A program made the translations under genes and the position numbers. Positions 49,496 to 62,055 of a stretch of 64,000 nucleotides of DNA are shown here, in pieces; within the stretch, counting starts at the first letter, position 1; every line of letters begins with the position of its first letter. The notes beneath the pieces were generated by a model. It was not told where the DNA came from. It was given only the letters and a program-made list of their open reading frames with translations, and searched no databases. This DNA comes from Colletes latitarsis (lineage: Eukaryota > Arthropoda > Insecta > Hymenoptera > Colletidae). Location of the stretch: positions 4,030,001 through 4,094,000 of the forward strand of contig NW_027488378.1 of assembly GCF_051014445.1 (NCBI RefSeq), written 5' to 3'.

Positions 49496-51619
49496 GGTTA
49501 GGTCTCGGTTAGGTCTGGGTTAAGCCCGTATCTAGCTCATGATTTTGCCTTCTTCGCATACTTGTTGGCCAGATCCAGGGGTTTTTTCGTGTTTGAATCA
49601 CGTAGTAATGTGGTAACACACTGAAGCAGTCAATTAAACCTGGTTTCGATCAATATTTTAGAGGATAACACCGGTTAGGTCTGGGATAGGTCCGGGATAT
49701 GCCCGCATCTGGCTCATGATTTTGCCTTCTTCGCATACTTGTTGGCCAGATCCTGGGTTTTTTTCGTGGTTGAATCACGTAGTAATGTGATAACACACTG
49801 AAGCAGTCAATTAAACCTGGTTTTGATCAATATTTTAGAGGATAACGCCGGTTAGGTCTGGGTTAGGACTGGGAAATGCGCGCATCTGGCTTATACTTTC
49901 GCCTTCTTCGCATACTTGTTGGTCAGATCCTGGGTTTTTTTCGTGTTTGAATCACGTAGTAATGTGGTAACACACTGAAGCAGTAAATTAAACCTGGTTT
50001 CGATCAATATTTCAGAGGATAACACCGGTTAGGTCTGGGTTAGGTCTGGGTTATGCCCGCATCTGGCTCATGATTTTGCCTTCTTCGGATACTTGTTGGC
50101 CAGATCCTGGGTTTTTTTCGTGTTTGAATCATGTAGTAATGTGGTAACACACTGAAGCAGTCAATTAAACCTGGTTTCGATCAATATTTCAGAGGATAAC
50201 ACCGGGTAGGTCTGGGTTAGGTCTGGGTTTTGCCCGCATCTGGCTCATGATTTTGCCTTCTTCGCATACTTGTTGGCCAGATCCTGGGTTTTTTTCGTGG
50301 TTGAATCACGTAGTAATGTGGTAACACACTGAAGCAGTCAATTAAACCTGGTTTCGATCAATATTTTAGAGGATAACACCGGTTAGGTCTGGGTTAGGTC
50401 TGGGTTATGCCCGCATCTGGCTCATGATTTTGCCTTCTTCGGATACTTGTTGGTCAGATCCTGGGTTTTTTTCGTGTTTGAATCACGTAGTAATGTGGTA
50501 ATACACTGAAGCAGTCAATAAAACCTGGTTTCGATCAATATTTTAGAGGATAACACCGGTTAGGTCTGGGTTAGGTCTGGGTTAAGCCCGCATCTAGCTC
50601 ATGATTTTGCCTTCTTCGCATACTTGTTGGCCAGATCCTGGGGTTTTTTCGTGTTTGAATCACGTAGTAATGTGGTAACACACTGAAGCAGTCAATTAAA
50701 CCTGGTTTCGATCAATATTTTAGAGGATAACACCGGTTAGGTCTGGGATAGGTCCGGGATATGCCCGCATCTGGCTCATGATTTTGCCTTCTTCGCATAC
50801 TTGTTGGCCAGATCCTGGGTTTTTTTCGTGGTTGAATCACGTAGTAATGTGATAACACACTGAAGCAGTCAATTAAACCTGGTTTCGATCAATATTTTAG
50901 AGGATAACGAGGGTTAGGTCTGGGTTAGGACTGGGAAATGCGCGCATCTGGCTTATACTTTCGCCTTCTTCGCATACTTGTTGGTCAGATCCTGGGTTTT
51001 TTTCGTGTTTGAATCACGTAGTAATGTGGTAACACACTGAAGCAGTCAATTAAACCTGGTTTCGATCAATATTTCAGAGGATAACACCGGTTAGGTCTGT
51101 GTTATGTCTGGGTTATGCCCGCATCTGGCTCATGATTTTGCCTTCTTCGGATACTTGTTGGCCAGATCCTGGGTTTTTTTCGTGTTTGAATCATGTAGTA
51201 ATGTGGTAACACACTGAAGCAGTCAATTAAACCTGGTTTCGATCAATATTTCAGAGGATAACAGCGGGTAGGTCTGGGTTAGACCTGGGTTTTGCCTGCA
51301 TCTGGCTCATGATTTTGCCTTCTTCGCATACTTGTTGGCCAGATCCTGGGTTTTTTTCGTGGTTGAATCACGTAGTAATATGGTAACACACTGAAGCAGT
51401 CAATTAAACCTGGTTTCGATCAATATTTTAGAGGATAACACCGGTTAGGTCTGGGTTAGGTCTGGGTTATGCCCGCATCTGGCTCATGATTTTGCCTTCT
51501 TCGCAAACTTGTTGGCCAGATCCTGGGTTTTTTCCGTGTTTGAATCACGTAGTAATGTGGTAACACACTGAAGCAGTCAATAAAACCTGGTTTCGATCAA
51601 TATTTTAGAGGATAACACC
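49496..51619 (+). repeat. 6-monomer HOR, 1062 bp x 2
   Basis: Copies start at 49496 and 50558. Both contain 'ttaagcccg', 'ataggtccggg...gtgataacac', 'ttaggactgggaaatg', 'cttcggatac...catgtag' and 'cgggtagg...ttttgcc' monomers in order. The sixth position differs: a hybrid monomer (50381) in copy 1 and a 'cgcaaacttg' A-like monomer in copy 2. Copy 2 has more private changes ('gataacgaggg' near 50908, 'taatatgg' near 51380). Confidence 0.8.
50381..50557 (+). repeat. Chimeric monomer, type A left half and type D right half
   Basis: The left part matches the 'cttcggatac' type A monomers (for example 50027), but from 'ttggtcag' on it matches the type D monomer at 49319 ('aatacactg', 'aataaaacc' region). 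The switch lies between about 50440 and 50453. It coincides with the junction of the 1062-bp repeat, so it looks like an exchange point. Confidence 0.65.
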
Positions 51620-53919
51620 GGTTAGGTCTGGGTTAGGTCTGGGATTTGCGCGCATCTGGCTTATACTTTCGCCCTTTTCGCGAACTTCTTGGCCAGATCC
51701 TGGGTATTTTTCGTGTTTGAATCACGTAGTAATGTGGTAACACTCTGAAGCAGTCAATTAAACCTGGTTTCGATCAATATTTCAGAGGATAACGCCGGTT
51801 AGGTCTGGGATAGGTCTGGGTTATGCCCGCATCTGGCTCATGATTTTGCCTTCTTCGCATACTTGTTGGCCAGATCCGGGGTTTTTTCCGTGTTTGAATC
51901 ACGTAGTAATGTGGTAATACACTGAAGCAGTCAATAAAACCTGGTTTCGATCAATATTTCAGAGGATAACACCGGGTAGGTCTGGGTTAGGTCTGGGTTT
52001 TGCCCGCATCTGGCTCATGATTTTGCCTTCTTCGCATACTTGTTGGCCAGATCCTGGGTTTTTTTCGTGGTTGAATCACGTAGTAATGTGGTAACACACT
52101 GAAGCAGTCAATTAAACCTGGTTTCGATCAATATTTTAGAGGATAACACCGGTTAGGTCTGGGTTAGGTCTGGGTTATGCCCGCATCTGGCTCATGATTT
52201 TGCCTTCTTCGCATAGTTGTTGGCCAGATCCTGGGTTTTTTTCGTGTTTGAATCACGTAGTAATGTGGTAACACACTGAAGCTGTCAATTAAACCTGGTT
52301 TCGATCAATATTTTAGAGGATAACACCGGTTAGGTCTGGGTTAGGTCTGGGATATGCGCGCATCTGGCTTATACTTTCACCTTTTTCGCAAACTTGTTGG
52401 CCAGATCCTGGGTTTTTTCCGTGTTTGAATCACGTAGTAATGTGGTAACACACTGAAGCAGTCAATAAAACCTGGTTTCGATCAATATTTTAGAGGATAA
52501 CACCGGTTAGGTCTGGGTTAGGTCTGGGATTTGCGCGCATCTGGCTTATACTTTCGCCTTTTTCGCGAACTTCTTGGCCAGATCCTGGGTATTTTTCGTG
52601 TTTGAATCACGTAGTCATGTGGTAACACTCTGAAGCAGTCAATTAAACCTGGTTTCGATCAATATTTCAGAGGATAACGCCGGTTAGGTCTGGGTTAGGT
52701 CTGGGTTATGCCCGCATCTGGCTCATGATTTTGCCTTCTTCGCAAACTTGTTGGCCAGATCCTGGGTTTTTTCCGTGTTGAATCACGTAGTAATGTGGTA
52801 ACACACTGAAGCAGTCAATAAAACCTGGTTTCGATCAATATTTTAGAGGATAACACCGGTTAGGTCTGGGTTAGGTCTGGGTTATGCCCGCATCTAGCTC
52901 ATGATTTTGCATTCTTCGCATACTTTTTGGCCAGATCCTGGGTTTTTTTCGTGGTTGAATCACGTAGTAATGTGGTAACACACTGAAGCAGTCAATTAAA
53001 CCTGGTTTCGATCAATATTTTAGAGGATAACGCCGGTTAGGTCTGGGTTAGGTCTGGGTTATGCCCGCATCTAGCTCATGATTTTGCCTTCTTCGCATAC
53101 TTGTTGGCCAGATCCTGGGGTTTTTTCGTGTTTGAATCACGTAGTAATGTGGTAACACACTGAAGCAGTCAATTAAACCTGGTTTCGATCAATATTTTAG
53201 AGGATAACACCGGTTAGGTCTGGGATAGGTCCGGGATATGCCCGCATCTGGCTTATACTTTCGCCTTCTTCGCATACTTGTTGGTCAGATCCTGGGTTTT
53301 TTTCGTGTTTGAATCACGTAGTAATGTGGTAATACACTGAAGCAGTCAATTAAACCTGGTTTCGATCAATATTTTAGAGGATAACGCCGGTTAGGTCTGG
53401 GTTAGGTCTGGGTTATGCCCGCATCTAGCTCATGATTTTGCCTTCTTCGCATACTTGTTGGCCAGATCGTGGGGTTTTTTCGTGTTTGAATCACGTAGTA
53501 ATGTGGTAACACACTGAAGCAGTCAATTAAACCTGGTTTCGATCAATATTTTAGAGGATAACACCGGTTAGGTCTGGGATAGGTCCGGGATATGCCCGCA
53601 TCTGGCTCATGATTTTGCCTTCTTCGCATACTTGTTGGCCAGATCCTGGGTTTTTTTCGTGGTTGAATCACGTAGTAATGTGGTAACACACTGAAGCAGT
53701 CAATTAAACCTGGTTTCGATCAATATTTTAGAGGATAACGCCGGTTAGGTCTGGGTTAGGTCTGGGAAATGCGCGCATCTGGCTTATACTTTCGCCTTCT
53801 TCGCATACTTGTTGGTCAGATCCTGGGTTTTTTTCGTGTTTGAATCACGTAGTAATGTGGTAATACACTGAAGCAGTCAATAAAACCTGGTTTCGATCAA
53901 TTTTTTAGAGGATAACACC

Positions 53920-56035
53920 GGTTAGGTCTGGGTTAGGTCTGGGTTAAGCCCGCATCTAGCTCATGATTTTGCCTTCTTCGCATACTTGTTGGCCAGATCC
54001 TGGGGTTTTTTCGTGTTTGAATCATGTAGTAATGTGGTAACACACTGAAGCAGTCAATTAAACCTGGTTTCGATCAATATTTTAGAGGATAACACCGGTT
54101 AGGTCTGGGATAGGTCCGGGATATGCCCGCATCTGGCTCATGATTTTGCCTTCCTCGCATACTTGTTGGCCAGATCCTGGGTTTTTTTCGTGGTTGAATC
54201 ACGTAGTAATGTGATAACACACTGAAGCAGTCAATTAAACCTGGTTTCGATCAATATTTTAGAGGATAACGCCGGTTAGGTCTGGGTTAGGACTGGGAAA
54301 AGCGCGCATCTGGCTTATACTTTCGCCTTCTTCGCATACTTGTTGGTCAGATCCTGGTTTTTTTCGTGTTTGAATCACGTAGTAATGTGGTAACACACTG
54401 AAGCAGTCAATTAAACCTGGTTTCGATCAATATTTCAGAGGATAACACCGGTTAGGTCTGGGTTAGGTCTGGGTTATGCCCGCATCTGGCTCATGATTTT
54501 GCCTTCTTCGGATACTTGTTGGCCAGATCCTGGGTTTTTTTCGTGTTTGAATCATGTAGTAATGTGGTAACACACTGAAGCAGTCAATTAAACCTGGTTT
54601 CGATCAATATTTCAGAGGATAACACCGGGTAGGTCTGGGTTAGGTCTGGGTTTTGCCCGCATCTGGCTCATGATTTTGCCTTCTTCGCATACTTGTTGGC
54701 CAGATCCTGGGTTTTTTTCGTGGTTGAATCACGTAGTAATGTGGTAACACACTGAAGCAGTCAATTAAACCTGGTTTCGATCAATATTTTAGAGGATAAC
54801 ACCGGTTAGGTCTGGGTTAGGTCTGAGTTATGCCCGCATCTGGCTCATGATTTTGCCTTCTTCGCATAGTTGTTGGCCAGATCCTGGGTTTTTTTCGTGT
54901 TTGAATCACGTAGTAATGTGGTAGCACACTGAAGCTGTCAATTAAACCTGGTTTCGATCAGTATTTTAGAGGATAACACCGGTTAGGTCTGGGTTAAGTC
55001 TGGGATATGCGCGCATCTGGCTTATACTTTCACCTTTTTCGCAAACTTGTTGGCCAGATCCTGGGTTTTTTCCGTGTTTGAATCACGTAGTAATGTGGTA
55101 ACACACTGAAGCAGTCAATAAAACCTGGTTTCGATCAATATTTTAGAGGATAACACCGGTTAGGTCTGGGTTAGGTCTGGGATTTGCGCGCATCTGGCTT
55201 ATACTTTCGCCCTTTTCGCGAACTTCTTGGCCAGATCCTGGGTATTTTTCGTGTTTGAATCACGTAGTAATGTGGTAACACTCTGAAGCAGTCAATTAAA
55301 CCTGGTTTCGATCAATATTTCAGAGGATAACGCCGGTTAGGTCTGGGTTAGGTCTGGGTTATGCCCGCATCTGGCTCATGATTTTGCCTTCTTCGCATAC
55401 TTGTTGGCCAGATCCTGGGTTTTTTCCGTGTTTGAATCACGTAGTAATGTGGTAATACACTGAAGCAGTCAATAAAACCTGGTTTCGATCAATATTTCAG
55501 AGGATAACACCGGGTAGGTCTGGGTTAGGTCTGGGTTTTGCCCGCATCTGGCTCATGATTTTGCCTTCTTCGCATACTTGTTGGCCAGATCCTGGGTTTT
55601 TTTCGTGGTTGAATCACGTAGTAATGTGGTAACACACTGAAGCAGTCAATTAAACCTGGTTTCGATCAATATTTTAGAGGATAACACCGGTTAGGTCTGG
55701 GTTAGGTCTGGGTTATGCCCGCATCTGGCTCATGATTTTGCCTTCTTCGCATAGTTGTTGGCCAGATCCTGGGTTTTTTTCGTGTTTGAATCACGTAGTA
55801 ATGTGGTAACACACTGAAGCTGTCAATTAAACCTGGTTTCGATCAATATTTTAGAGGATAACACCGGTTAGGTCTGGGTTAGGTCTGGGATATGCGCGCA
55901 TCTGGCTTATACTTTCACCTTTTTCGCAAACTTGTTGGCCAGATCCTGGGTTTTTTCCGTGTTTGAATCACGTAGTAATGTGGTAACACACTGAAGCAGT
56001 CAATAAAACCTGGTTTCGATCAATATTTTAGAGGA
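53920..56035 (+). repeat. 12-monomer segment, partner of 62056-64000
   Basis: Monomers from 53920 ('ttaagcccg') match 62056 onward in order: 'cttcctcgcatac', 'ttaggactggg', 'cttcggatac', 'cgggtagg', 'catagttg' with 'ggtagcacac' and 'gatcagtatt', and 'ggttaagtctgggatatg'. The offset is 8136 bp, rising to 8137 after a 1-bp deletion near 54357. The monomer at 55335-55511 has no partner; after it the offset drops to 7960. Confidence 0.8.
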
Positions 56036-58165
56036 TAACACCGGTTAGGTCTGGGTTAGGTCTGGGTTATGCCCGCATCTAGCTCATGATTTTGCATTCT
56101 TCGCATACTTGTTGGCCAGATCCTGGGGTTTTTTCGTGTTTGAATCACGTAGTAATGTGGTACCACACTGAAGCAGTCAATTAAACCTGGTTTCGATCAA
56201 TATTTCAGAGGATAACACCGGTTAGGTCTGGGTTAGGTCCGGGATATGCCCGCATCTGGCTCATGATTTTGCCTTCTTCGGATACTTGTTGGCCAGATCC
56301 TGGGTTTTTTTCGTGTTTGAATCACGTAGTAATGTGGTAACACACTGAAGCAGTCAATTAAACCTGGTTTCGATCAATATTTCAGAGGATAACACCGGTT
56401 AGGTCTGGGTTAGGTCCGGGATATGCCCGCATCTGGCTCATGATTTTGCCTTCTTCGGATACTTGTTGGCCAGATCCTGGGTTTTTTTCGTGTTTGAATC
56501 ACGTAGTAATGTGGTAACACACTGAAGCAGTCAATTAAACCTGGTTTCGATCAATATTTCAGAGGATAACACCGGTTAGGTCTGGGTTAGGTCCGGGATA
56601 TGCCCGCATCTGGCTCATGATTTTGCCTTCTTCGCATACTTGTTGGCCAGATCCTGGGTTTTTTTCGTGTTTGAATCACGTAGTAATGTGGTAATACACT
56701 GAAGCAGTCAATAAAACCTGGTTTCGATTAATATTTTAGAGGATAACACCGGTTTGGTCTGGGTTAGGTCTGGGTTATGCCCGCATCTGGCTCATGATTT
56801 TGCCTTCTTCGCATACTTGTTGGCCAGATCCTGGGTTTTTTTCGTGTTTGAATCACGTAGTAATGTGGTAAACACTGAAGCTGTCAATTAAACCTGGTTT
56901 CGATCAATATTTTAGAGGATAACACCGGTTAGGTCTGGGTTAGGTCTGGGTTTTGCCCGCATCTGGCTCATGATTTTGCCTTCTTCGCATACTTGTTGGC
57001 CAGATCCTGGGGTTTTTTCGTGTTTGAATCACGTAGTAATGTGGTAACACACTGAAGCAGTCAATTAAACCTGGTTTCGATGAATATTTTAGAGGATAAC
57101 ACCGGTTAGGTCTGGGATAGGTCCGGGGTATGCCCGCATCTGGCTTATACTTTCGCCTTCTTCGCATACTTGTTGGTCAGATCCTGGGTTTTTTTCGTGT
57201 TTGAATCACGTAGTAATGTGGTAATACACTAAAGCAGTCAATAAAACCTGGTTTCGATCAATATTTTAGAGGATAACACCGGTTAAGTCTGGGTTAGGTC
57301 TGGGTTACGCCCGCATCTAGCTCATGATTTTGCCTTCTTCGCATACTTGTTGGCCAGATCCTGGGGTTTTTTCGTGTTTGAATCACGTAGTAATGTGGTA
57401 ACACACTGAAGCAGTCAATTAAACCTGGTTTCGATCAATATTTTAGAGGATAACACCGGTTAGGTCTGGGATAGGTCCGGGATATGCCCGCATCTGGCTC
57501 ATGATTTTGCCTTCTCCGCATACTTGTTGGTCAGATCCTGGGTATTTTCCGTGTTTGAATCACGTAGTAATGTGGTAACGCACTGAAGCAGTCAATTAAA
57601 CCTGGTTTCGATCAATATTTTAGAGGATAACACCGGTTAGGTCTGGGTTTGGTCTGGGATTTGCGCGCATCTGGCCTATACTTTCGCCATTTTCGCAAAC
57701 ATGTTGGCCAGATCCTGGGTATTTTCCGTGTTTGAATCACGTAGTAATGTGGTAACACACTGAAGCAGTCAATTAAACCTGGTTTCGATCAATATTTCAG
57801 AGGATAACACCGGTTAGGTACGGGTTAGGTCTGGGTTATGCCCGCATCTGGCTCATGATTTTGCCTTCGTCGCACACTTGTTGGCCAGATCCTGGGCTTT
57901 TTTCGTGTTTGAATCACGTAGTAATGTGGTAACACACTGAAGCAGTCAATTAAACCTGGTTTCGATCAATATATTAGAGGATAACACCGGTTAGGTCTGG
58001 GATAGGTCCGGGATATGCCCGCATCTGGCTTATACTTTCGCCTTTTTCGCAAACCTGTTGGCTAGATCCTGGGTTTTTTTCCGGTTTGAATAACGCAGTA
58101 ATGTGGTACCACACTGAAACAGTCAATTAAACCTGGTTTCGATGAATATTTCAGAGGATAACACC

Positions 58166-61100
58166 GGTTAGGCCTGGGTTAGGTCCGGGATATGCCCGCA
58201 TCTGGCTCATGATTTTGCCTTCTTCGCATACTTGTTGGCCAGATCCTGGGTTTTTTTCGTGTTTGAATCATGTAGTAATGTGGTAACACACTGAAGCAGT
58301 CAATTAAACCTGGTTTCGATCAATATTTCAGAGGATAACACCGGTTAGGTCTGGGTTAGGTCCGGGATATGCCCGCATCTGGCTCATGATTTTGCCTTCT
58401 TCGCATACTTGTTGGACAGATCCTGGGTTTTTTTCGTGTTTGAATCACGTAGTAATGTGGTAATACACTGAAGCAGTCAATAAAACCTGGTTTCGATTAA
58501 TATTTTAGAGGATAACACCGGTTTGGTCTGGGTTATGTCTGGGTTATGCCCGCATCTGGCTCATGATTTTGCCTTCTTCGCATACTTGTTGGCCAGATCC
58601 TGGGTTTTTTTCGTGTTTGAATCACGTAGTAATGTGGTAAACACTGAAGCTGTCAATTAAACCTGGTTTCGATTAATATTTTAGAGGATAACACCGGTTT
58701 GGTCTGGGTTATGTCTGGGTTATGCCCGCATCTGGCTCATGATTTTGCCTTCTTCGGATACTTGTTGGCCAGATCCTGGGTTTTTTTCGTGTTTGAATCA
58801 TGTAGTAATGTGGTAACACACTGAAGCAGTCAATTAAACCTGGTTTCGATCAATATTTCAGAGGATAACACCGGTTAGGTCTGGGTTAGGTCTGGGATTT
58901 GCGCGCATCTGGCTTATACTTTCGCCTTTTTCGCGAACTTCTTGGCCAGATCCTGGGTATTTTTCGTGTTTGAATCACGTAGTCATGTGGTAACACTCTG
59001 AAGCAGTCAATTAAACCTGGTTTCGATCAATATTTCAGAGGATAACGCCGGTTAGGTCTGGGTTAGGTCTGGGTTATGCCCGCATCTGGCTCATGATTTT
59101 GCCTTCTTCGCAAACTTGTTGGCCAGATCCTGGGTTTTTTCCGTGTTGAATCACGTAGTAATGTGGTAACACACTGAAGCAGTCAATAAAACCTGGTTTC
59201 GATCAATATTTTAGAGGATAACACCGGTTAGGTCTGGGTTAGGTCTGGGTTATGCCCGCATCTAGCTCATGATTTTGCATTCTTCGCATACTTTTTGGCC
59301 AGATCCTGGGTTTTTTTCGTGGTTGAATCACGTAGTAATGTGGTAACACACTGAAGCAGTCAATTAAACCTGGTTTCGATCAATATTTTAGAGGATAACG
59401 CCGGTTAGGTCTGGGTTAGGTCTGGGTTATGCCCGCATCTAGCTCATGATTTTGCCTTCTTCGCATACTTGTTGGCCAGATCCTGGGGTTTTTTCGTGTT
59501 TGAATCACGTAGTAATGTGGTAACACACTGAAGCAGTCAATTAAACCTGGTTTCGATCAATATTTTAGAGGATAACACCGGTTAGGTCTGGGATAGGTCC
59601 GGGATATGCCCGCATCTGGCTCATGATTTTGCCTTCTTCGCATACTTGTTGGCCAGATCCTGGGTTTTTTTCGTGGTTGAATCACGTAGTAATGTGGTAA
59701 CACACTGAAGCAGTCAATTAAACCTGGTTTCGATCAATATTTTAGAGGATAACGCCGGTTAGGTCTGGGTTAGGTCTGGGAAATGCGCGCATCTGGCTTA
59801 TACTTTCGCCTTCTTCGCATACTTGTTGGTCAGATCCTGGGGTTTTTTCGTGTTTGAATCACGTAGTAATGTGGTAATACACTGAAGCCGTCAATTAAAC
59901 CTGGTTTCGATCAATATTTTAGAGGATAACGCCGGTTAGGTCTGGGTTAGGTCTGGGTTATGCCCGCATCTAGCTCATGATTTCGCCTTCTTCGCATACT
60001 TGTTGGTCAGATCCTGGGTTTTTTTCGTGTTTGAATCACGTAGTAATGTGGTAATACACTGAAGCAGTCAATTAAACCTGGTTTCGATGAATATTTCAGA
60101 CGATAACACCGGTTAGGCCTGGGTTAGGTCCGGGATATGCCCGCATCTGGCTCATGATTTTGCCTTCTTCGCATACTTCTTGGCCAGATCCTGGGTTTTT
60201 TTCGTGTTTGAATCATGTAGTAATGTGGTAACACACTGAAGCAGTCAATTAAACCTGGTTTCGATCAATATTTCAGAGGATAACACCGGTTAGGTCTGGG
60301 TTAGGTCCGGGATATGCCCGCATCTGGCTCATGATTTTGCCTTCTTCGCATACTTGTTGGACAGATCCTGGGTTTTTTTCGTGTTTGAATCACGTAGTAA
60401 TGTGGTAATACACTGAAGCAGTCAATAAAACCTGGTTTCGATTAATATTTTAGAGGATAACACCGGTTTGGTCTGGGTTATGTCTGGGTTATGCCCGCAT
60501 CTGGCTCATGATTTTGCCTTCTTCGCATACTTGTTGGCCAGATCCTGGGTTTTTTTCGTGTTTGAATCACGTAGTAATGTGGTAAACACTGAAGCTGTCA
60601 ATTAAACCTGGTTTCGATTAATATTTTAGAGGATAACACCGGTTTGGTCTGGGTTATGTCTGGGTTATGCCCGCATCTGGCTCATGATTTTGCCTTCTTC
60701 GGATACTTGTTGGCCAGATCCTGGGTTTTTTTCGTGTTTGAATCATGTAGTAATGTGGTAACACACTGAAGCAGTCAATTAAACCTGGTTTCGATCAATA
60801 TTTCAGAGGATAACACCGGTTAGGTCTGGGTTAGGTCTGGGATTTGCGCGCGTCTGGCTTATACTTTCGCCTTTTTCGCGAACTTCTTGGCCAGATCCTG
60901 GGTATTTTTCGTGTTTGAATCACGTAGTCATGTGGTAACACTCTGAAGCAGTCAATTAAACCTGGTTTCGATCAATATTTCAGAGGATAACGCCGGTTAG
61001 GTCTGGGTTAGGTCTGGGTTATGCCCGCATCTGGCTCATGATTTTGCCTTCTTCGCAAACTTGTTGGCCAGATCCTGGGTTTTTTCCGTGTTGAATCACG

Positions 61101-62055
61101 TAGTAATGTGGTAACACACTGAAGCAGTCAATAAAACCTGGTTTCGATCAATATTTTAGAGGATAACACCGGTTAGGTCTGGGTTAGGTCTGGGTTATGC
61201 CCGCATCTAGCTCATGATTTTGCATTCTTCGCATACTTTTTGGCCAGATCCTGGGTTTTTTTCGTGGTTGAATCACGTAGTAATGTGGTAACACACTGAA
61301 GCAGTCAATTAAACCTGGTTTCGATCAATATTTTAGAGGATAACGCCGGTTAGGTCTGGGTTAGGTCTGGGTTATGCCCGCATCTAGCTCATGATTTTGC
61401 CTTCTTCGCATACTTGTTGGCCAGATCCTGGGGTTTTTTCGTGTTTGAATCACGTAGTAATGTGGTAACACACTGAAGCAGTCAATTAAACCTGGTTTCG
61501 ATCAATATTTTAGAGGATAACACCGGTTAGGTCTGGGATAGGTCCGGGATATGCCCGCATCTGGCTCATGATTTTGCCTTCTTCGCATACTTGTTGGCCA
61601 GATCCTGGGTTTTTTTCGTGGTTGAATCACGTAGTAATGTGGTAACACACTGAAGCAGTCAATTAAACCTGGTTTCGATCAATATTTTAGAGGATAACGC
61701 CGGTTAGGTCTGGGTTAGGTCTGGGAAATGCGCGCATCTGGCTTATACTTTCGCCTTCTTCGCATACTTGTTGGTCAGATCCTGGGTTTTTTTCGTGTTT
61801 GAATCACGTAGTAATGTGGTAATACACTGAAACCGTCAATTAAACCTGGTTTCGATCAATATTTTAGAGGATAACGCCGGTTAGGTCTGGGTTAGGTCTG
61901 GGTTATGCCCGCATCTAGCTCATGATTTCGCCTTCTTCGCATACTTGTTGGTCAGATCCTGGGTTTTTTTCGTGTTTGAATCACGTAGTAATGTGGTAAT
62001 ACACTGAAGCAGTCAATAAAACCTGGTTTCGATCAATATTTTAGAGGATAACACC
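58166..62055 (+). repeat. Tandem 11-monomer HOR, 1945 bp x 2
   Basis: Copies are 58166-60110 and 60111-62055, each 11 x 177 minus 2 bp. Shared markers are 'ggcctggg', 'ttggacag', two 'tttggtctgggttatgtc' monomers, a 'gtaaacactg' 1-bp deletion, 'cgcgaacttcttgg' with 'gtagtcatg', a 'ccgtgttgaatc' 1-bp deletion, 'cattcttcgcatactttttgg', and 'gatttcgcc' in the last. Part of the series (about 52500-53200) occurs once earlier. Confidence 0.87.

Noticed and set aside
56940..57167. 75-codon open frame on the minus strand
   Set aside because: It is satellite sequence read through. 177 bp equals 59 codons, and the peptide begins to repeat itself after 59 residues (MRRR...PDAG twice). It is open only because C to G at 57082 turns the usual TGA into TCA and 'gggata' at 57117 turns TAA into TAT. 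It ends at a TAA that is the complement of the TTA in TTAGG. No start context, codon pattern or homology supports a gene.
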